The translations under genes were made by a program, and so were the position numbers. The notes beneath the pieces were generated by a model. The model had not been told where the DNA came from. It saw nothing but the letters and a program-made list of their open reading frames with translations, and ran no database searches. A stretch of DNA of 64,000 nucleotides from Arachidicoccus ginsenosidivorans (lineage in GTDB: Bacteria > Bacteroidota > Bacteroidia > Chitinophagales > Chitinophagaceae): NCBI RefSeq assembly GCF_007971385.1, contig NZ_CP042434.1:5270001-5334000 (forward strand), written 5' to 3'. Each line of letters starts with the position of its first letter. The stretch's first letter is position 1. Shown here piece after piece: positions 51,283 to 62,080 of the stretch.

Positions 51283-53228
51283 TTAAAACCTTATTTGTTG
51301 TTCCCCGGTTTTAGTAATTTCAAATGGGCCTGGTGAGGGGTTTTGTTGATTTCGTTTATTACCCAGATAATCTGTATCCAGCTGTAAGTAAGAGCCGTCT
51401 GGGTTGACAAAAGGCAAATTAGGGACAATCGCATTATGCAGCCTTTTGGTTGTCACCGTTTGACGCCTTTGCTCAAGCCACTGCTTATCCAAATTAATTT
51501 TAAGATACTGAACTTTACCAGCCTGGGCTTGTTTTGCGATTAGCTGGGGCGCTGCATCAAATTGGCCCGCTACCAGAAAATCTGTTTCTTTGGCCAATTG
51601 ATCCTGTGCTTTATTTAATTTCTCCTTGGCTTCCTTACTGATCTCACCATAGCTCCTTTGTTTATCTGCGCTGCCGCTAACAGCTCTTATGGCGCCTTTG
51701 GTATAAACGTTGCCTTTGAAAATAACAGGCAAGATCGCCTTTTTGTAGGCACTGACATTGGCTCCTTTCGTAAACAGGTTATTTATAAATTGTACATCGC
51801 CACCTGGATTATCATGCAATCCCACAACATAGGTTGAATGCGGTAACATATACGGTGTTTTGCGGGCGTCATATGAAATCACCTGCACCCCACCAGCAAA
51901 TAGGTTGTGAGCAAAGGCTGCGCCGCTGGAATTCATTAATAAATTGTTTTTGGAGAGTAAAATATTATTACAAATCAGCATAGGTCCATGATCCACCTCC
52001 AAAAAGATATCGGGTCCTAAGTTGTCATAAAACAAATTGCCTTTTATCTGGGCCCCTGGGCCATCCAATCCAGCCATACGCCCATATTTGTACGGTATAT
52101 TTTATTGCCTGTGATCTGTACATCTATGGCGCCGTGGAATTTAATACCAGCCATTTCTGCACCACCAAAAAGTTGTTTTACATGGATATCATGAATGATA
52201 TTGTTTTTGATGACACTAAAAGAACAACCCATACTACCTACAATGCCGGTTTGTTCACAGTGAGAAACGGTATTGTTTTGAACCAAATGACTACCTATGG
52301 TACCTTTATTCCACCCAAAGGCGAGTGCTCTATTGATTGTCCCCACATAGCCTACTGCCGATTCCGTTTGCTTGTTATCATGACTATCTCCATATTTACC
52401 CAGCGCGATGCCAACGCATTTGGAATAGGAGATATTATTATCTTCGATAATCCAGCCCCTACTCCAATGGGTACCTATCAGCCCTTCTTGTTCAGCAGTG
52501 GGTGGCGCCCAGTTTGTAGCAGCCTGCTCCATGGTAAAACCCTTGACCGTAATAAAATTAATAAAGGGCTTATCTGGATAGAATACCGTTTTTCTAACAT
52601 TAATTTCAACATTTTCCTTGTTGGGATCAACGCCGATAAACTGCGCCCAAATAGTTGTAGTGGTGCTATCTACTACACCATACCACCTAGGATCATTTGG
52701 CTTTGCCGGCCCCATTACATCTTCTTGATCAATAGCCTCCATTAACCAATCGCCATTTAAATACACCGCGCCCGTGTGAAAATTAGCACCTTTGGGAGGG
52801 GTATACCAATCCCCTTTTATCAGATCACTGTAAGGGTTAAATTTACCAAAAAAGCTATTGGGGATTCTAACCACCCAGGTATCGCCCGCAATTTTTTCCC
52901 AGCCTTTGATCTTTTCAGAACCTTTTATGACCACTTTTTCCCCCTTAGCCGCCTGGTAAACAATTCGCTCTGTAGCCGAATTGCCGCCTCTAGGAGGAGT
53001 AATCTGCTCCCGGTATACACCAGCATGAACGGTAATATCATCTCCTGGCATCGCCTTGCTAGCCGCTGCAGATATCGTCTTAAAAGGATGGGCTTTTGAA
53101 CCGTCAGCCTGATCGCTGCCTGTTTTTGCCACAAAATAGTGTTTAGGCAAACTGCTATTTTGGGACCGAACAGGCAGTGTCGCTACCAGACTAAGCGTCA
53201 GAATAATGATGGAATGGAAGATTTTCAT
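51283..53228 (-). pseudogene. GH120 beta-xylosidase-like beta-helix enzyme, one frameshift
   Basis: GH120 enzymes hydrolyse beta-linked xylose. Signal MKIFHSIIILTLSLVATLPV, then HYFVAKTGSDQADGSKAHPF, VEINVRKTVFYPDKPF, VKGFTMEQAATNWAPPTAEQ, RGWIIEDNNISYSKC and the beta-helix. The catalytic pair known from this family is visible: Asp in GVWLDWMAQG (about 387) and Glu in DIFLEVDHGP (about 411). The frame breaks between them at 52053-52056 (four C); one extra base gives QGAQIKGNLFYDN. C-terminal QLDTDYLGNKRNQQNP also fits the family. The match to GH120 was made from remembered family sequence, so it should be confirmed by profile search. Confidence 0.85.
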
Positions 53229-53330
53229 GGTAATTTTTTTTAATAAGTGCGTTTTGCCTGATTTGCCAGTTTATAACTTTTTTTTGAAACCACCTGGCCT
53301 AGTCCTATATAACTCATTAATAAATAACAC

Positions 53331-55651
53331 TTAATAACCAGCAGCTCTTTTTAGTGTAATTGGATTTGATTTTACCCCATTAACCACCTCAAACAGGGTC
53401 CAGGTATTCCCATCCTGGCCTGCTTGCAGTGTCCAACTCCTTTTTGGATCCACCAATTGCATTTTAACCCACCTGGGAAAGGCGTTTGCCGCCCTGGCTG
53501 ATTCCCAGGTTCGAATTACCCCAAAAATGGCCTCTTTTTCAGGGCATTTTTCAACGTCCTTTTGATTAAGCTTTAAGCTATAGGTGGAACCTATGCCCAC
53601 TGATACCGCCTCTATATGCTCGTAAGTAGAAACCTTTGAATCCTTGTTGATCGGAAAATTACCACCCATACCAACTGGGAAAAAGTTAGCATAGGTAACA
53701 TCTCTTAAATCCTTCCCCTGACTGGTCGTGCTCCCCCACTCCCTGGTATCAGCATCATAGAGATTTTTGCCACCACCAACGTTCCAGACACTTTGATAAT
53801 TCCAGGATCCTTCTGAAAGCGTAGCGCCGGTAAAGCGAATATAAGGCACCCCAATGGCCTTAGCGTGTTCAAACATTTTTCTAAAAAAGCGCTTGGCTGA
53901 ATAATAGCCATGCCCATTATTGAATAAGAATTCCTGACCGTCAAAATCATAATAGGCCAGCCCATTGATCTTACATACATCTGCGTAATACCTGGCGATC
54001 TGGTCCTGCAATTCCATATTAGGGATTAACCCGTCATAGCCATAATTGACCGTTACCTGCAGTTTGTAAATTGTATCACCGGATGCATGGCTGGCAGCCC
54101 TTGTTTTCCAATAACCGCGCTTGACATTTAATAATCGGTAGGGAGCCGTTTTGGAAACACCCATATAATGGATGAGCTCTTTGCCGATCTTGATCATATT
54201 CAGGTTTGCACAGTGCCCTTCCCAGCTGGCGATTTCGTCTAGATATTTCGGGTCATCCACTGTAATGATGGTATCCTTTGGACCAATATTTTTAGTGAGT
54301 AGCCGCTTTTGCTGATAGCAAAGACTGTCACTGGGTACCGGACTGACGTCCTGGGTACCCGGTGCCAAAGAATTGGTAATGGTTGTTCTGCCGATTATAA
54401 TGCCATATTTGGCAGCTCTTTTAGAGAGCTCCAGCTCAGAAATATTCCCTGCTGTCATTTTAATGGTCTTATGTTCAAAATGCGGACCATCAATATATCC
54501 ATGATTGCCACGATCTGGTCTTAGAAAACCTTGATCATATAAACTAATGGCTTTAAAGCCCAATTGCCGGGTATAGGAGATAATACTGTCATATAAATTA
54601 CCGCTACTCATGGCGTCTGGAACAAAGGCAGCGGGATCCTTTACCCATTTGCCGTTAATGGTCGGATAGGGCAATCCTTCGGACATAACGATATTTTGGA
54701 TCACATCCATTAGGGCAGTACTATCCGGGCTACCCCATAAGACAACAGCTGAGCCGATATAATCCACCCCGGGCAATGGTTCCACCTCAATATGGTTGGG
54801 CACATTGGCTGCCATATGTGGTATTAAGGAAAAAAGACCTCTCTTTTAGGACGACGATCTCTGGACTGGTAAGATATGGAGATATCTCCCTTATCATCCA
54901 CTTGGGCGGCGTCCCCATACATAATGCGGTAATAGGCTTCTTTATGCGCATAAAAAGCAACATCGCTAATACCGTTGCCCCCCAGAGAAAATACCTGACC
55001 TTCATGCAAAGAATCTGGTAATGGAAAGCGCTTGGAGTCGGGAGAATGTATAATATACTGAAAAGGGGCCGCATCGGCTATGGTGGTGGCTTGCCCACCT
55101 AGTGTATTATCATTAAGCGCCATCATGCCGATGGCATAATTGACCTGGGAACTGGTATCTCTGGCCACACCGATAATTTCTCCCAATAAATTGTTGATAT
55201 TGGTACGATAGGCACCCCACTCAATGGCTTCTATGGATGCGCCATTTTTAAGAGCCAATAATTGCAACTTTATATATTTCTTTTGGGTCGTTAATCTGAT
55301 CCTGGCTAGAGCGCCATTAGAGAATTCCAAAGAAAGTATTTTATTGTCTTTATTATACCGGGCTTTTTGGGGTTGATAATATTTCTTTTGCTGTCCATCA
55401 TATAATCTTAGTAGCGGAGAAGGTTTGTCTGCAGGACTAAATTCACGGTTAGGTGCTACACTGATATTTTTCATACTGGTAATAAACCCTTTATTATCAA
55501 TATGAATCTTAAAATAAGCAGTGGAAAAATCCCACTGCGCAAAACTGTTGGTGCAAATCAATAGCAAACTAAGCGGCAGCATTACCTTACCTAGCAGTAT
55601 TACCCGTTTTAATCTTATCCTTACCTTCCGTATTCGTTTTATTGCAGGCAT
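53331..55651 (-). pseudogene. Unrecognised glycosidase-like protein, paralogue C, one frameshift
   Basis: Third member of the family at 29628-32057 and 43747-46438. Signal ILLGKVMLPLSLLLICTNSFAQ, N-terminal sandwich (HIDNKGFITSMKNISVAP), IEWGAYRTNINNLLGEIIGV, EGLPYPTINGKWVKDPAAF, the inserted domain (IGKELIHYMG, VKRGYWKTRAASHASGDTIYK), IPNMELQDQI and YYDFDGQEFLFNNGHGYYSA. The site that reads DGLE in A and B is DGQE here. The frame breaks at 54830-54835 (six A); one base gives EVFFSLIPHMAANVPNH. It is closest to paralogue B. It lies downstream of no obvious partner, with GH120 next. Confidence 0.62.
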
Positions 55652-56389
55652 AGTACTTGTATTTAATTCTTATTTCCCCATGATATTAATAAAAACAGCA
55701 GATTGAATATCTTTTGATTAATCTGATAGGCAAGATTGAGGAGTAAAGTTAACGGCCCTACAAGTCAAGTATTTTGAAGCCGTTTTTAGGTCAATTCGAG
55801 GCTAATTTGCTACTAATTTAAATCCTATCAAGACCATTAAACCCATATACCTCCATCACAGTATTTTTTGAATAACCATAGACTAATCATTAATACTTAA
55901 TTCAATCAATAAACATGGGGTAAAGATGCCAAAACTTAAAGAAATCAACAACCCTTAAGTTGACCATCACTGATACTATTTTTGCTTTATCACTTAAAAC
56001 CAGGCAAAGCTCTTTTAGGGCTTAAAATAATCAGCAGCTGAGTCGACAGATTTGCCATCTGATAAGTTTGCTGATCAAGAAGTAATGTAACCATTGCTAA
56101 GAAGGTGCATTGGTTGCTATTTAGCTGTTCTGATAAGACCTAGCTAGCGAGTCCGCCTGTGCACAAAAAGGGCGCAAGGCTTTAAAAGTAAAATGGATTG
56201 CACTGTATTTATTTTTTGCACTTTTTATTGTATTTAAACGTATACAATAAAGCTGCGGAAGAGATGCACAGTCCCTGTATTTTAAAGAGCGACCTCTTCG
56301 ATAAATATTGACAGAAAAAAAGGCAGCTGTAAATGCTACATTAATGACCATTTTGGGCCAGTAATTCCCAATTTAGCCTAATACTCCAC
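55652..56389. other. Intergenic region, no gene seen
   Basis: AT-rich, with short open frames of poor quality. A small inverted repeat ATTGTAT...ATACAAT (about 56228-56249) is present; its role, if any, is unknown. Confidence 0.45.
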
Positions 56390-56623
56390 CTATTTTCCTT
56401 TATATCCGCCATTCGCCATTATCCTGACTCTGCTTTTCCTAATATTGCTATATGCCATTATATCGTTATTCATCGCATCATCGAGTTGTTGCAATAACAG
56501 GTCTCCGGCCAGTTGTTTGAGCTGTTCAAAATACTTGTCAGGAAAAGGGTTGCTCAAAATCCGTAGCATTGTAATTTGCTGTTCATTTAAATTATTTAAA
56601 TCTTTTTCATTCATCTTTTTCAT
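56390..56623 (-). CDS. Small hypothetical protein, possibly antitoxin-like
   Basis: A 77-residue acidic frame starting MKKMNEKDLNNLNEQQITML. The helical pattern NEQQITMLRILSNPF-x-EQLKQLAGDLLLQQL resembles small helical antitoxin-like proteins that often pair with PIN toxins, but the C-terminus (NIRKSRVRIMANGGYKGK) is basic and no toxin gene is next to it. It could be an orphan or remnant. The match is weak. Confidence 0.35.
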   Translation of the reverse strand: MKKMNEKDLNNLNEQQITMLRILSNPFPDKYFEQLKQLAGDLLLQQLDDAMNNDIMAYSNIRKSRVRIMANGGYKGK

Positions 56624-56863
56624 TCATCTTTATATTCTTATTATCCCCATTGAACCTACTTACCTTACTAGCAATCAACCAATTGCAAATAGATCAAAGA
56701 ATAATCACCTTATCCACTATTGGTAACGGTGAAGTGCATTGAAGTTAACTTTGACATTGCTATAGTTTATTATGCATTTTTTTGCAATTTTCCTGATGTG
56801 ATTGCTTATTACTAATTTGCTCAATTATACACATGATCACGCAATGTCCAAAAAAAATCAAAG

Positions 56864-58141
56864 CTAAAATCTTCTATAATCCCAACTTCCTCTATAAGGG
56901 CGATCCACCATAGCGTTTGCATATTCATTATCAAAATGTTCTGTAACCGGATTCCATCTAATGTCCTTTTGCAATTGGTAGGCAATATTTACTGCGTTAC
57001 ATACTGTTGCTGTGCGGTGGCCGATTTCTACATCACATATGGGTCGGGTTCTTTTTTGGATGGCAGACACCCAATCCTGGTAGTGGTTATCGCTATAATA
57101 TAAACGTTTATCACCCGGTTTGAACTGCAATTTGGCCAAGTTTTCTGGATTTGTCCTTAGAAACCCACGGCTGACTTCCACCTTACCTTTTTCTCCAATA
57201 AATTGTATAGCGTTGCCTTCTCCCCAATTTTTATGATTGACCACTACCCCATTTGCATAGATAAAGGACAATCCCTCCTTAGCACTTGGTACTTTGGGCG
57301 GCATAAATTGCACAGGGCCTGAATGGTCCATACCCAAGGCCCATTGTACAATATCAAACATATGGGCACCCCAATCCGTCACATAGCCGCCACCAAAATC
57401 TTTGTAACCGCGCCACCAGGCCCATCCATCGGCCTCCAGTGGCGGCGCAAGTATGGCATTATAGCCTCTGAATAGAGAAGGTCCCACCCATAGATCCCAA
57501 TCCAGGTCAGCTGGTACTGGTTCAGTTGGCAGGTCGCACTGTCTAACCGGCTCTCCAATGGAGACATTGACTTCTTTAATCCGACCGATATAACCATTTA
57601 TCACTAGTTCCGCTGCTTGCCTGAAATTATAAGAAGAACGTTGCATGCTACCCGTCTGAAATACCCGCTTATATTTGCGGGTGGCATCCACCATCGCTCT
57701 GCCTTCTGCAATGGTTAAAGAAAGTGGTTTTTCGCAGTAAATATCCTTGCCGGCTTTGGCCGCGTCTACGGCTACCTGGGCATGCCAATGATCAGGTGTC
57801 GCAATTACTACTGCGTCAATATCTTTGCTTTCCAGAAGTTCCCTGTAGTGCTTATAGCCTTTTACTGCTGTCGCCACCTTTTTTTCATTGAGTTTTCCGG
57901 CCAACTGAATAAAATAGTCCCGTTTGCGGGCATCAACGTCTGAAGCAGCCTGGATAATGGTCTCCTTGGGGCCATTGATATATTGCATCAAGCCACGGGA
58001 TTGTTTACCAGTCCCAATATAGCCCAGATTAATCCGGTCACTGGGGGCAAGAAAGCCTTTGCCGCCCAGCACATGGCGTGGCACTACTGTAAGGCCGATC
58101 GCGCTTAATGCAGTTTGTTGTATAAATTTCCTTCTTTCCAT
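56864..58141 (-). CDS. Gfo/Idh/MocA family oxidoreductase with Tat-like signal
   Basis: A 425-residue NAD(P)-dependent sugar or inositol oxidoreductase family member. The start MERRKFIQQTALSAIGLTVV resembles a Tat signal (RRKF), implying export after folding. The Rossmann part has NLGYIGTGKQSRGLM and VIATPDHWHAQVAV; the catalytic CEKPLSLTIAEG motif and WWRGYKDFGGGYVTDWGAHMFD follow. Some exported relatives are GH109 glycosidases that use NAD, but the typical GH109 order is not evident, so I do not assign it. It is divergent in role from its neighbours and about 500 bases from the GH43 genes. Confidence 0.85.
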   Translation of the reverse strand: MERRKFIQQTALSAIGLTVVPRHVLGGKGFLAPSDRINLGYIGTGKQSRGLMQYINGPKETIIQAASDVDARKRDYFIQLAGKLNEKKVATAVKGYKHYRELLESKDIDAVVIATPDHWHAQVAVDAAKAGKDIYCEKPLSLTIAEGRAMVDATRKYKRVFQTGSMQRSSYNFRQAAELVINGYIGRIKEVNVSIGEPVRQCDLPTEPVPADLDWDLWVGPSLFRGYNAILAPPLEADGWAWWRGYKDFGGGYVTDWGAHMFDIVQWALGMDHSGPVQFMPPKVPSAKEGLSFIYANGVVVNHKNWGEGNAIQFIGEKGKVEVSRGFLRTNPENLAKLQFKPGDKRLYYSDNHYQDWVSAIQKRTRPICDVEIGHRTATVCNAVNIAYQLQKDIRWNPVTEHFDNEYANAMVDRPYRGSWDYRRF

Positions 58142-58641
58142 AGAACGCCTACCTTTTAAATTTTATCGAAAACAGTCTATCAACTATAAACCAATATATA
58201 TTACAGATTAACGAATGTATTTTGAAAAACAGCAATACCGTTCGCATTATCCAACTTTTACCCATCTATTGCATAAAATAATGCATTTCGATTTCGATTG
58301 CCATTTCGATTTTCATTTTCGTACGATAACCTTCTTCCATTAAATCACAATTATCACTAAACTTCTTTAATTAATCATTTTATTCAAACCGCTGAGCATA
58401 AAATAAATGATTACCCCGTAACCCATATGATCTAAATTGACCTTTTCTGGTGTTTTCTTAACCAATTTTGTGATCCGCCTTGATCGACAAACACCTTGGA
58501 CAAAGCGCCTTGGAATTGGGATATTAATTAAGGGAGATGCACCATCCGCTTCTTGAGACTCATTTTCATCATCCAATCAGCCAAGTTTTGTCAGTTTTCA
58601 ATCTACTTTATTTAATAAGCAAAAACGGGCTAGCAGCAGCT
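58142..58641. other. Intergenic region with ATTTCG simple repeat
   Basis: No supported gene. Around 58280-58322 the words ATTTCGATTTCGATT and TTTCGATTTTCATTTTCG form a degenerate repeat about 150 bases ahead of the Gfo/Idh/MocA start. Confidence 0.5.
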
Positions 58642-60083
58642 TTAATCTTTACCAAATACAAACCACTCCAGGCTCAACAGGCTACTACCCGGCTCAGCCT
58701 GGGCGTTTGCATGACTGCCTGACTGACCATGCCCTTTAAAAACCAATACAACCGCATGTTTACCTAAAACGGCTTTAACGGAGGTTTTATGGATGGTAAA
58801 AGCTGTTTCACCTTTCATGGGTGCTACATTTAGCTTTCCTATAAGTCGTCCTTTGGCGCTATCCAGGTGGATCTCTATAGTGGCCGGCTGGTTGGGCCCC
58901 CATAATTTACAGGTAAAAGTTTTTACATTTTTTTGATCAAAGTCAAAATACTTCCAGTACGCATCATCTCCATCTTGAATATCACTTAGATATTCAACGG
59001 GTATATCGTTTTTGGGACGACGAAGATTAACCATCACACTTCCATGCATCAGGCAGGCCCTTGCAGCATCCATCCTTTGCAGGGGATTGATCGGTCCTGC
59101 GGCTCCCTGGGTTGTCATCTCTACTTTATCAATACTTCCATCTGCATTAAAATAAATCGGTTCTACGCAGGCTTTGCGCATGGTTTGGCTACCATGGGTC
59201 GGGCGGTGATAGAAAACATACCAACGCCCATTTATCTGCTGAATACAACCGTGGTTATTGACTAAGTTTTTACCGCTGCCCCAATTATCAATAATCACAC
59301 CTCGATAAGTATAAGGACCTAAAGGTTTGGTGGCGGTGGCATAGCAAAGCGTTGCACAGTTGGACTCCCCGTGGCGGATATGACTGGCATAAACATAATA
59401 GTAAATCCCATTTCGCTTTCTAATTGAACTGCCTTCGTTAAATGCATCTTTCTCATAGGTAAGCAGGCTATCATGTACCGGCCCTTCGATATGCATTAAA
59501 TCCGGTGTCAGTTTTGCCCCTTTGGCATATCCCTGGCCCCAGAAAAGATAGCCCTGGCCATCCTCATCAATAAATACAGAAGGGTCAATGCCTTTAATCC
59601 CTTTTATGATCTGGCCATGTTTAAAGGGACCAAACGGCGAACTAGCCACGGCAACTCCTTCATCCTGATTGGCGCATACAAAATCTGATCGGTATAATTC
59701 GTTTGTTTGCCTACTCCAGCCGTTGCAAAGGAAATCTGATCCACCTGCCACAGTGCCAGATCAGTCGTTGAGAGCACATCATAGGATCTTGAACAGTAAG
59801 CGTTGCCTGGTTCATCTTTTGAACCATATAAGTAAATCCTACCATCCGCCCCTTGCCTCACTTCTGGATCTGCAATATATAAACCCGGTGGCGCAATCGG
59901 ATTCAAACTCCTGAAAGCAGCTTCGGGCGAACTCGGTATTAACTTTGCCATAGGCACTTTTTTGGTAGAAAGCTCGCTTTGCAGGGCCGTAGTATGTTTT
60001 TTGCCTGATTGCGCCTTTACATCAACCGAGCTACTTGCTAGCACACATAAGGTCAATGACAAAAAAAGATGAATCGGCTTCAT
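58642..60083 (-). pseudogene. GH43 family glycosidase, internal segment missing and frame broken
   Basis: GH43 enzymes act on arabinose or xylose linkages. Signal HLFLSLTLCVLASSSVDVKA, then the five-bladed propeller motifs: YIADPEVRQG (base Asp), GIDPSVFIDEDG (Asp) and FNEGSSIRKRNG (acid Glu), and a C-terminal CBM6-like sandwich from about residue 330 of the second frame. The two frames meet near 59670. Reading QTNYTDQILYAP then NQDEGVAVASSPFG skips the stretch that normally holds a DGKYYLYY-like strand pair, so more than one base is absent. The three catalytic residues remain. It could be a true deletion or a collapsed assembly. Confidence 0.83.
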
Positions 60084-60159
60084 ATCTTAAATTATTTCAG
60101 TTACAATTAGCTAATTACAAGGATTACTTAAATAACTACTTCAATTAATGTATTAATAA

Positions 60160-60275
60160 ATGCTTTAATCATTGTGTTCATCATTGTGTTCGCCCTTATT
60201 GGTGGCCACAGTATCCTTCAAGGCAGCCCATCTTAGAAATTTCGCTGGCTTGGCTGGATTCGCTGGTTTGGCTGT
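60160..60275. repeat. Short repeats between the two GH43 genes
   Basis: ATCATTGTGTTC occurs twice in a row (about 60170-60193), followed by TTCGCTGG-TTGGCTG twice (about 60240-60275) and a run of T. Confidence 0.6.
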
Positions 60276-60301
60276 TTTTTTTTACACGCTGATTGCTTTG
60301 C

Positions 60302-61945
60302 CTATCTGGCTTTGATGGAAGGGTTGGCACCCGTAAAATGGAACCAGTTAAAGTCAGCATAACCGCCAATATTACCCTTTTTGGTATTAAAATTAAAAAG
60401 TGCAAAACGATTGGCGGTCCAGGCATAGCCTAGTCCCATGTGTAGCGGAGTGCCCATCCACTTAAAATGCGTACCATCTGTACTATAAGCAAACCGGGCC
60501 ATAAATTGCTGATCGGTTGCCTGGGCTTTAATCCAGATTTTTGGGGTTGTAAAGTGCGACACACTGTCTATAACCTGCCCATTATTTACCATTATCAGCA
60601 TCCTTTCTCGGCCTGATTGCTTAAGAGCAATATAAGCGTAGGGAGATTGAAAAATACCAAACCCGGCTACATCACCATCTTTTAATCCACTAAGCGACAA
60701 CTCTACAACAGCTTCACTGCTAGGCCCTTGTACTCTTTGCGTCAAAGTGTTACGTGTCCAGACTAGGTCTTTGGCAAAGGAACTATGAAGGCGCAGGTAG
60801 CCTTTATTTGCGCTCAAACTCCATTTGCTATTATCCGGATTATGATTCCACTGCCACTGCAAGCCCAGTTTGGGGCTGGAAAATTCATCTGATGTGGCCG
60901 GTAGGCTGATCGCAGCGTGTTTTCGGGTGATCGGTTTTGGATAACGAGTGACGCCTTTGCTATTGCCGTCTTTTCCAAGCATCGGCCAGCCATCTTTCCA
61001 GACGACGGGTACCAGATTCGGCACCCTGCCTATTGGCCCTCTGTCCTGCATAATCATAAACCACCAGCTGCCATCCTTTAGCTGTACCATACCGCCCTGA
61101 TGCAGGCCATTGCCGGGATATGAAGACTCATCCTGACAAATCACTTTACTTTCATAGGGGCCATAGATACTTTTACTACGCAGACACATCTGCCAACCCT
61201 GGGTTCCTCCGGCCGGACAGGTAATATAGTAATATCCGTTTACTTTATAGACGTGTGAGCCCTCCATGCCATATCCTCCCTTTGGAGCAGTGGAACCTTT
61301 TGGAACCGCAATGCTTTTATCCCAAATAAGCCTGGGCTTGCCAATAACAGAGAGCGCGTCACTGGCCAGCTCTGTTACGTAAAGCTTTCCTTGTCCATGC
61401 GCGACATAGACTTTCCCGTTATCATCAAAAAATAACCCTGGGTCATATAAGTATTCTGGAAAGATCGTCCGTTTCCAGGGGCCTTTAATATCTTTTGCGG
61501 TACACATAGAAAAATGCCCTTTCTCTTTTCCCCAGTTGGGTGTACAGAAGCCGACATAAAAAAGACCGTTATGGTGCCGGATTGTAGCCGCCCAGGAACC
61601 GCGCAGATACATTTCACCACCTTTAAGGTTATAGCGCGGATCTTCCCTGTAATGATCCACTGCATAACCTGCCATTTGCCAATTAACCAGGTCTTTAGAG
61701 GTAATAATGGGGCAGCCAGGTACATAATGCATACTGGTGGATACCATATAAAAATCATCGCCAACCCTGATAATATCTGGATCAGGCCAGTCTCCCCATA
61801 AAATGGGGTTTTTATAAGTGCCGTCCCCATTATCAGCGCTCCAAACCCGGGTCTCACTTGTTTTTTGTGCCTGCAGCGACCTGGCTTGTATCAGCATCAT
61901 TGCTATAAAAACCATCAGCCCCCTTAAAAATAGCCTCTTTTTCAT
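60302..61945 (-). CDS. GH43 family glycosidase with C-terminal beta-sandwich
   Basis: A 547-residue secreted enzyme (signal LFLRGLMVFIAMMLIQARSLQAQ) for xylose or arabinose linkages. The propeller carries WGDWPDPDIIRV (base D55), EYLYDPGLFFDDNG (D168) and GYGMEGSHVYKVNG (acid E228). A C-terminal sandwich follows (LGLQWQWNHNPDNSKW and later GVFQ-type strands), as in the GH43 subfamilies with a DUF1349-like or GH43_C2 domain. It reads intact and lies about 220 bases upstream of the broken GH43. Substrate is not predictable from sequence. Confidence 0.92.
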   Translation of the reverse strand: MKKRLFLRGLMVFIAMMLIQARSLQAQKTSETRVWSADNGDGTYKNPILWGDWPDPDIIRVGDDFYMVSTSMHYVPGCPIITSKDLVNWQMAGYAVDHYREDPRYNLKGGEMYLRGSWAATIRHHNGLFYVGFCTPNWGKEKGHFSMCTAKDIKGPWKRTIFPEYLYDPGLFFDDNGKVYVAHGQGKLYVTELASDALSVIGKPRLIWDKSIAVPKGSTAPKGGYGMEGSHVYKVNGYYYITCPAGGTQGWQMCLRSKSIYGPYESKVICQDESSYPGNGLHQGGMVQLKDGSWWFMIMQDRGPIGRVPNLVPVVWKDGWPMLGKDGNSKGVTRYPKPITRKHAAISLPATSDEFSSPKLGLQWQWNHNPDNSKWSLSANKGYLRLHSSFAKDLVWTRNTLTQRVQGPSSEAVVELSLSGLKDGDVAGFGIFQSPYAYIALKQSGRERMLIMVNNGQVIDSVSHFTTPKIWIKAQATDQQFMARFAYSTDGTHFKWMGTPLHMGLGYAWTANRFALFNFNTKKGNIGGYADFNWFHFTGANPSIKAR

Positions 61946-62080
61946 TGGTTTGAATTTTTACCTTTTATCCTTAATTTTTTTACGCATCATCTCGGCCAAT
62001 CCATTCCTCCAGGTATTAAAACCGTTTTTACCCGGAAATCTCCATAAATCCTTTCATATCCCCACGCCATTCAAACCCAT

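Noticed and set aside
56121..56351. 76-residue leftward open frame
   Set aside because: No start context or recognisable pattern in AT-rich DNA.
56864..58141. Assignment of the Gfo/Idh/MocA protein as a GH109 glycosidase
   Set aside because: Export signal and NAD fold fit, but I could not see a GH109-specific pattern, so the broader family is given.
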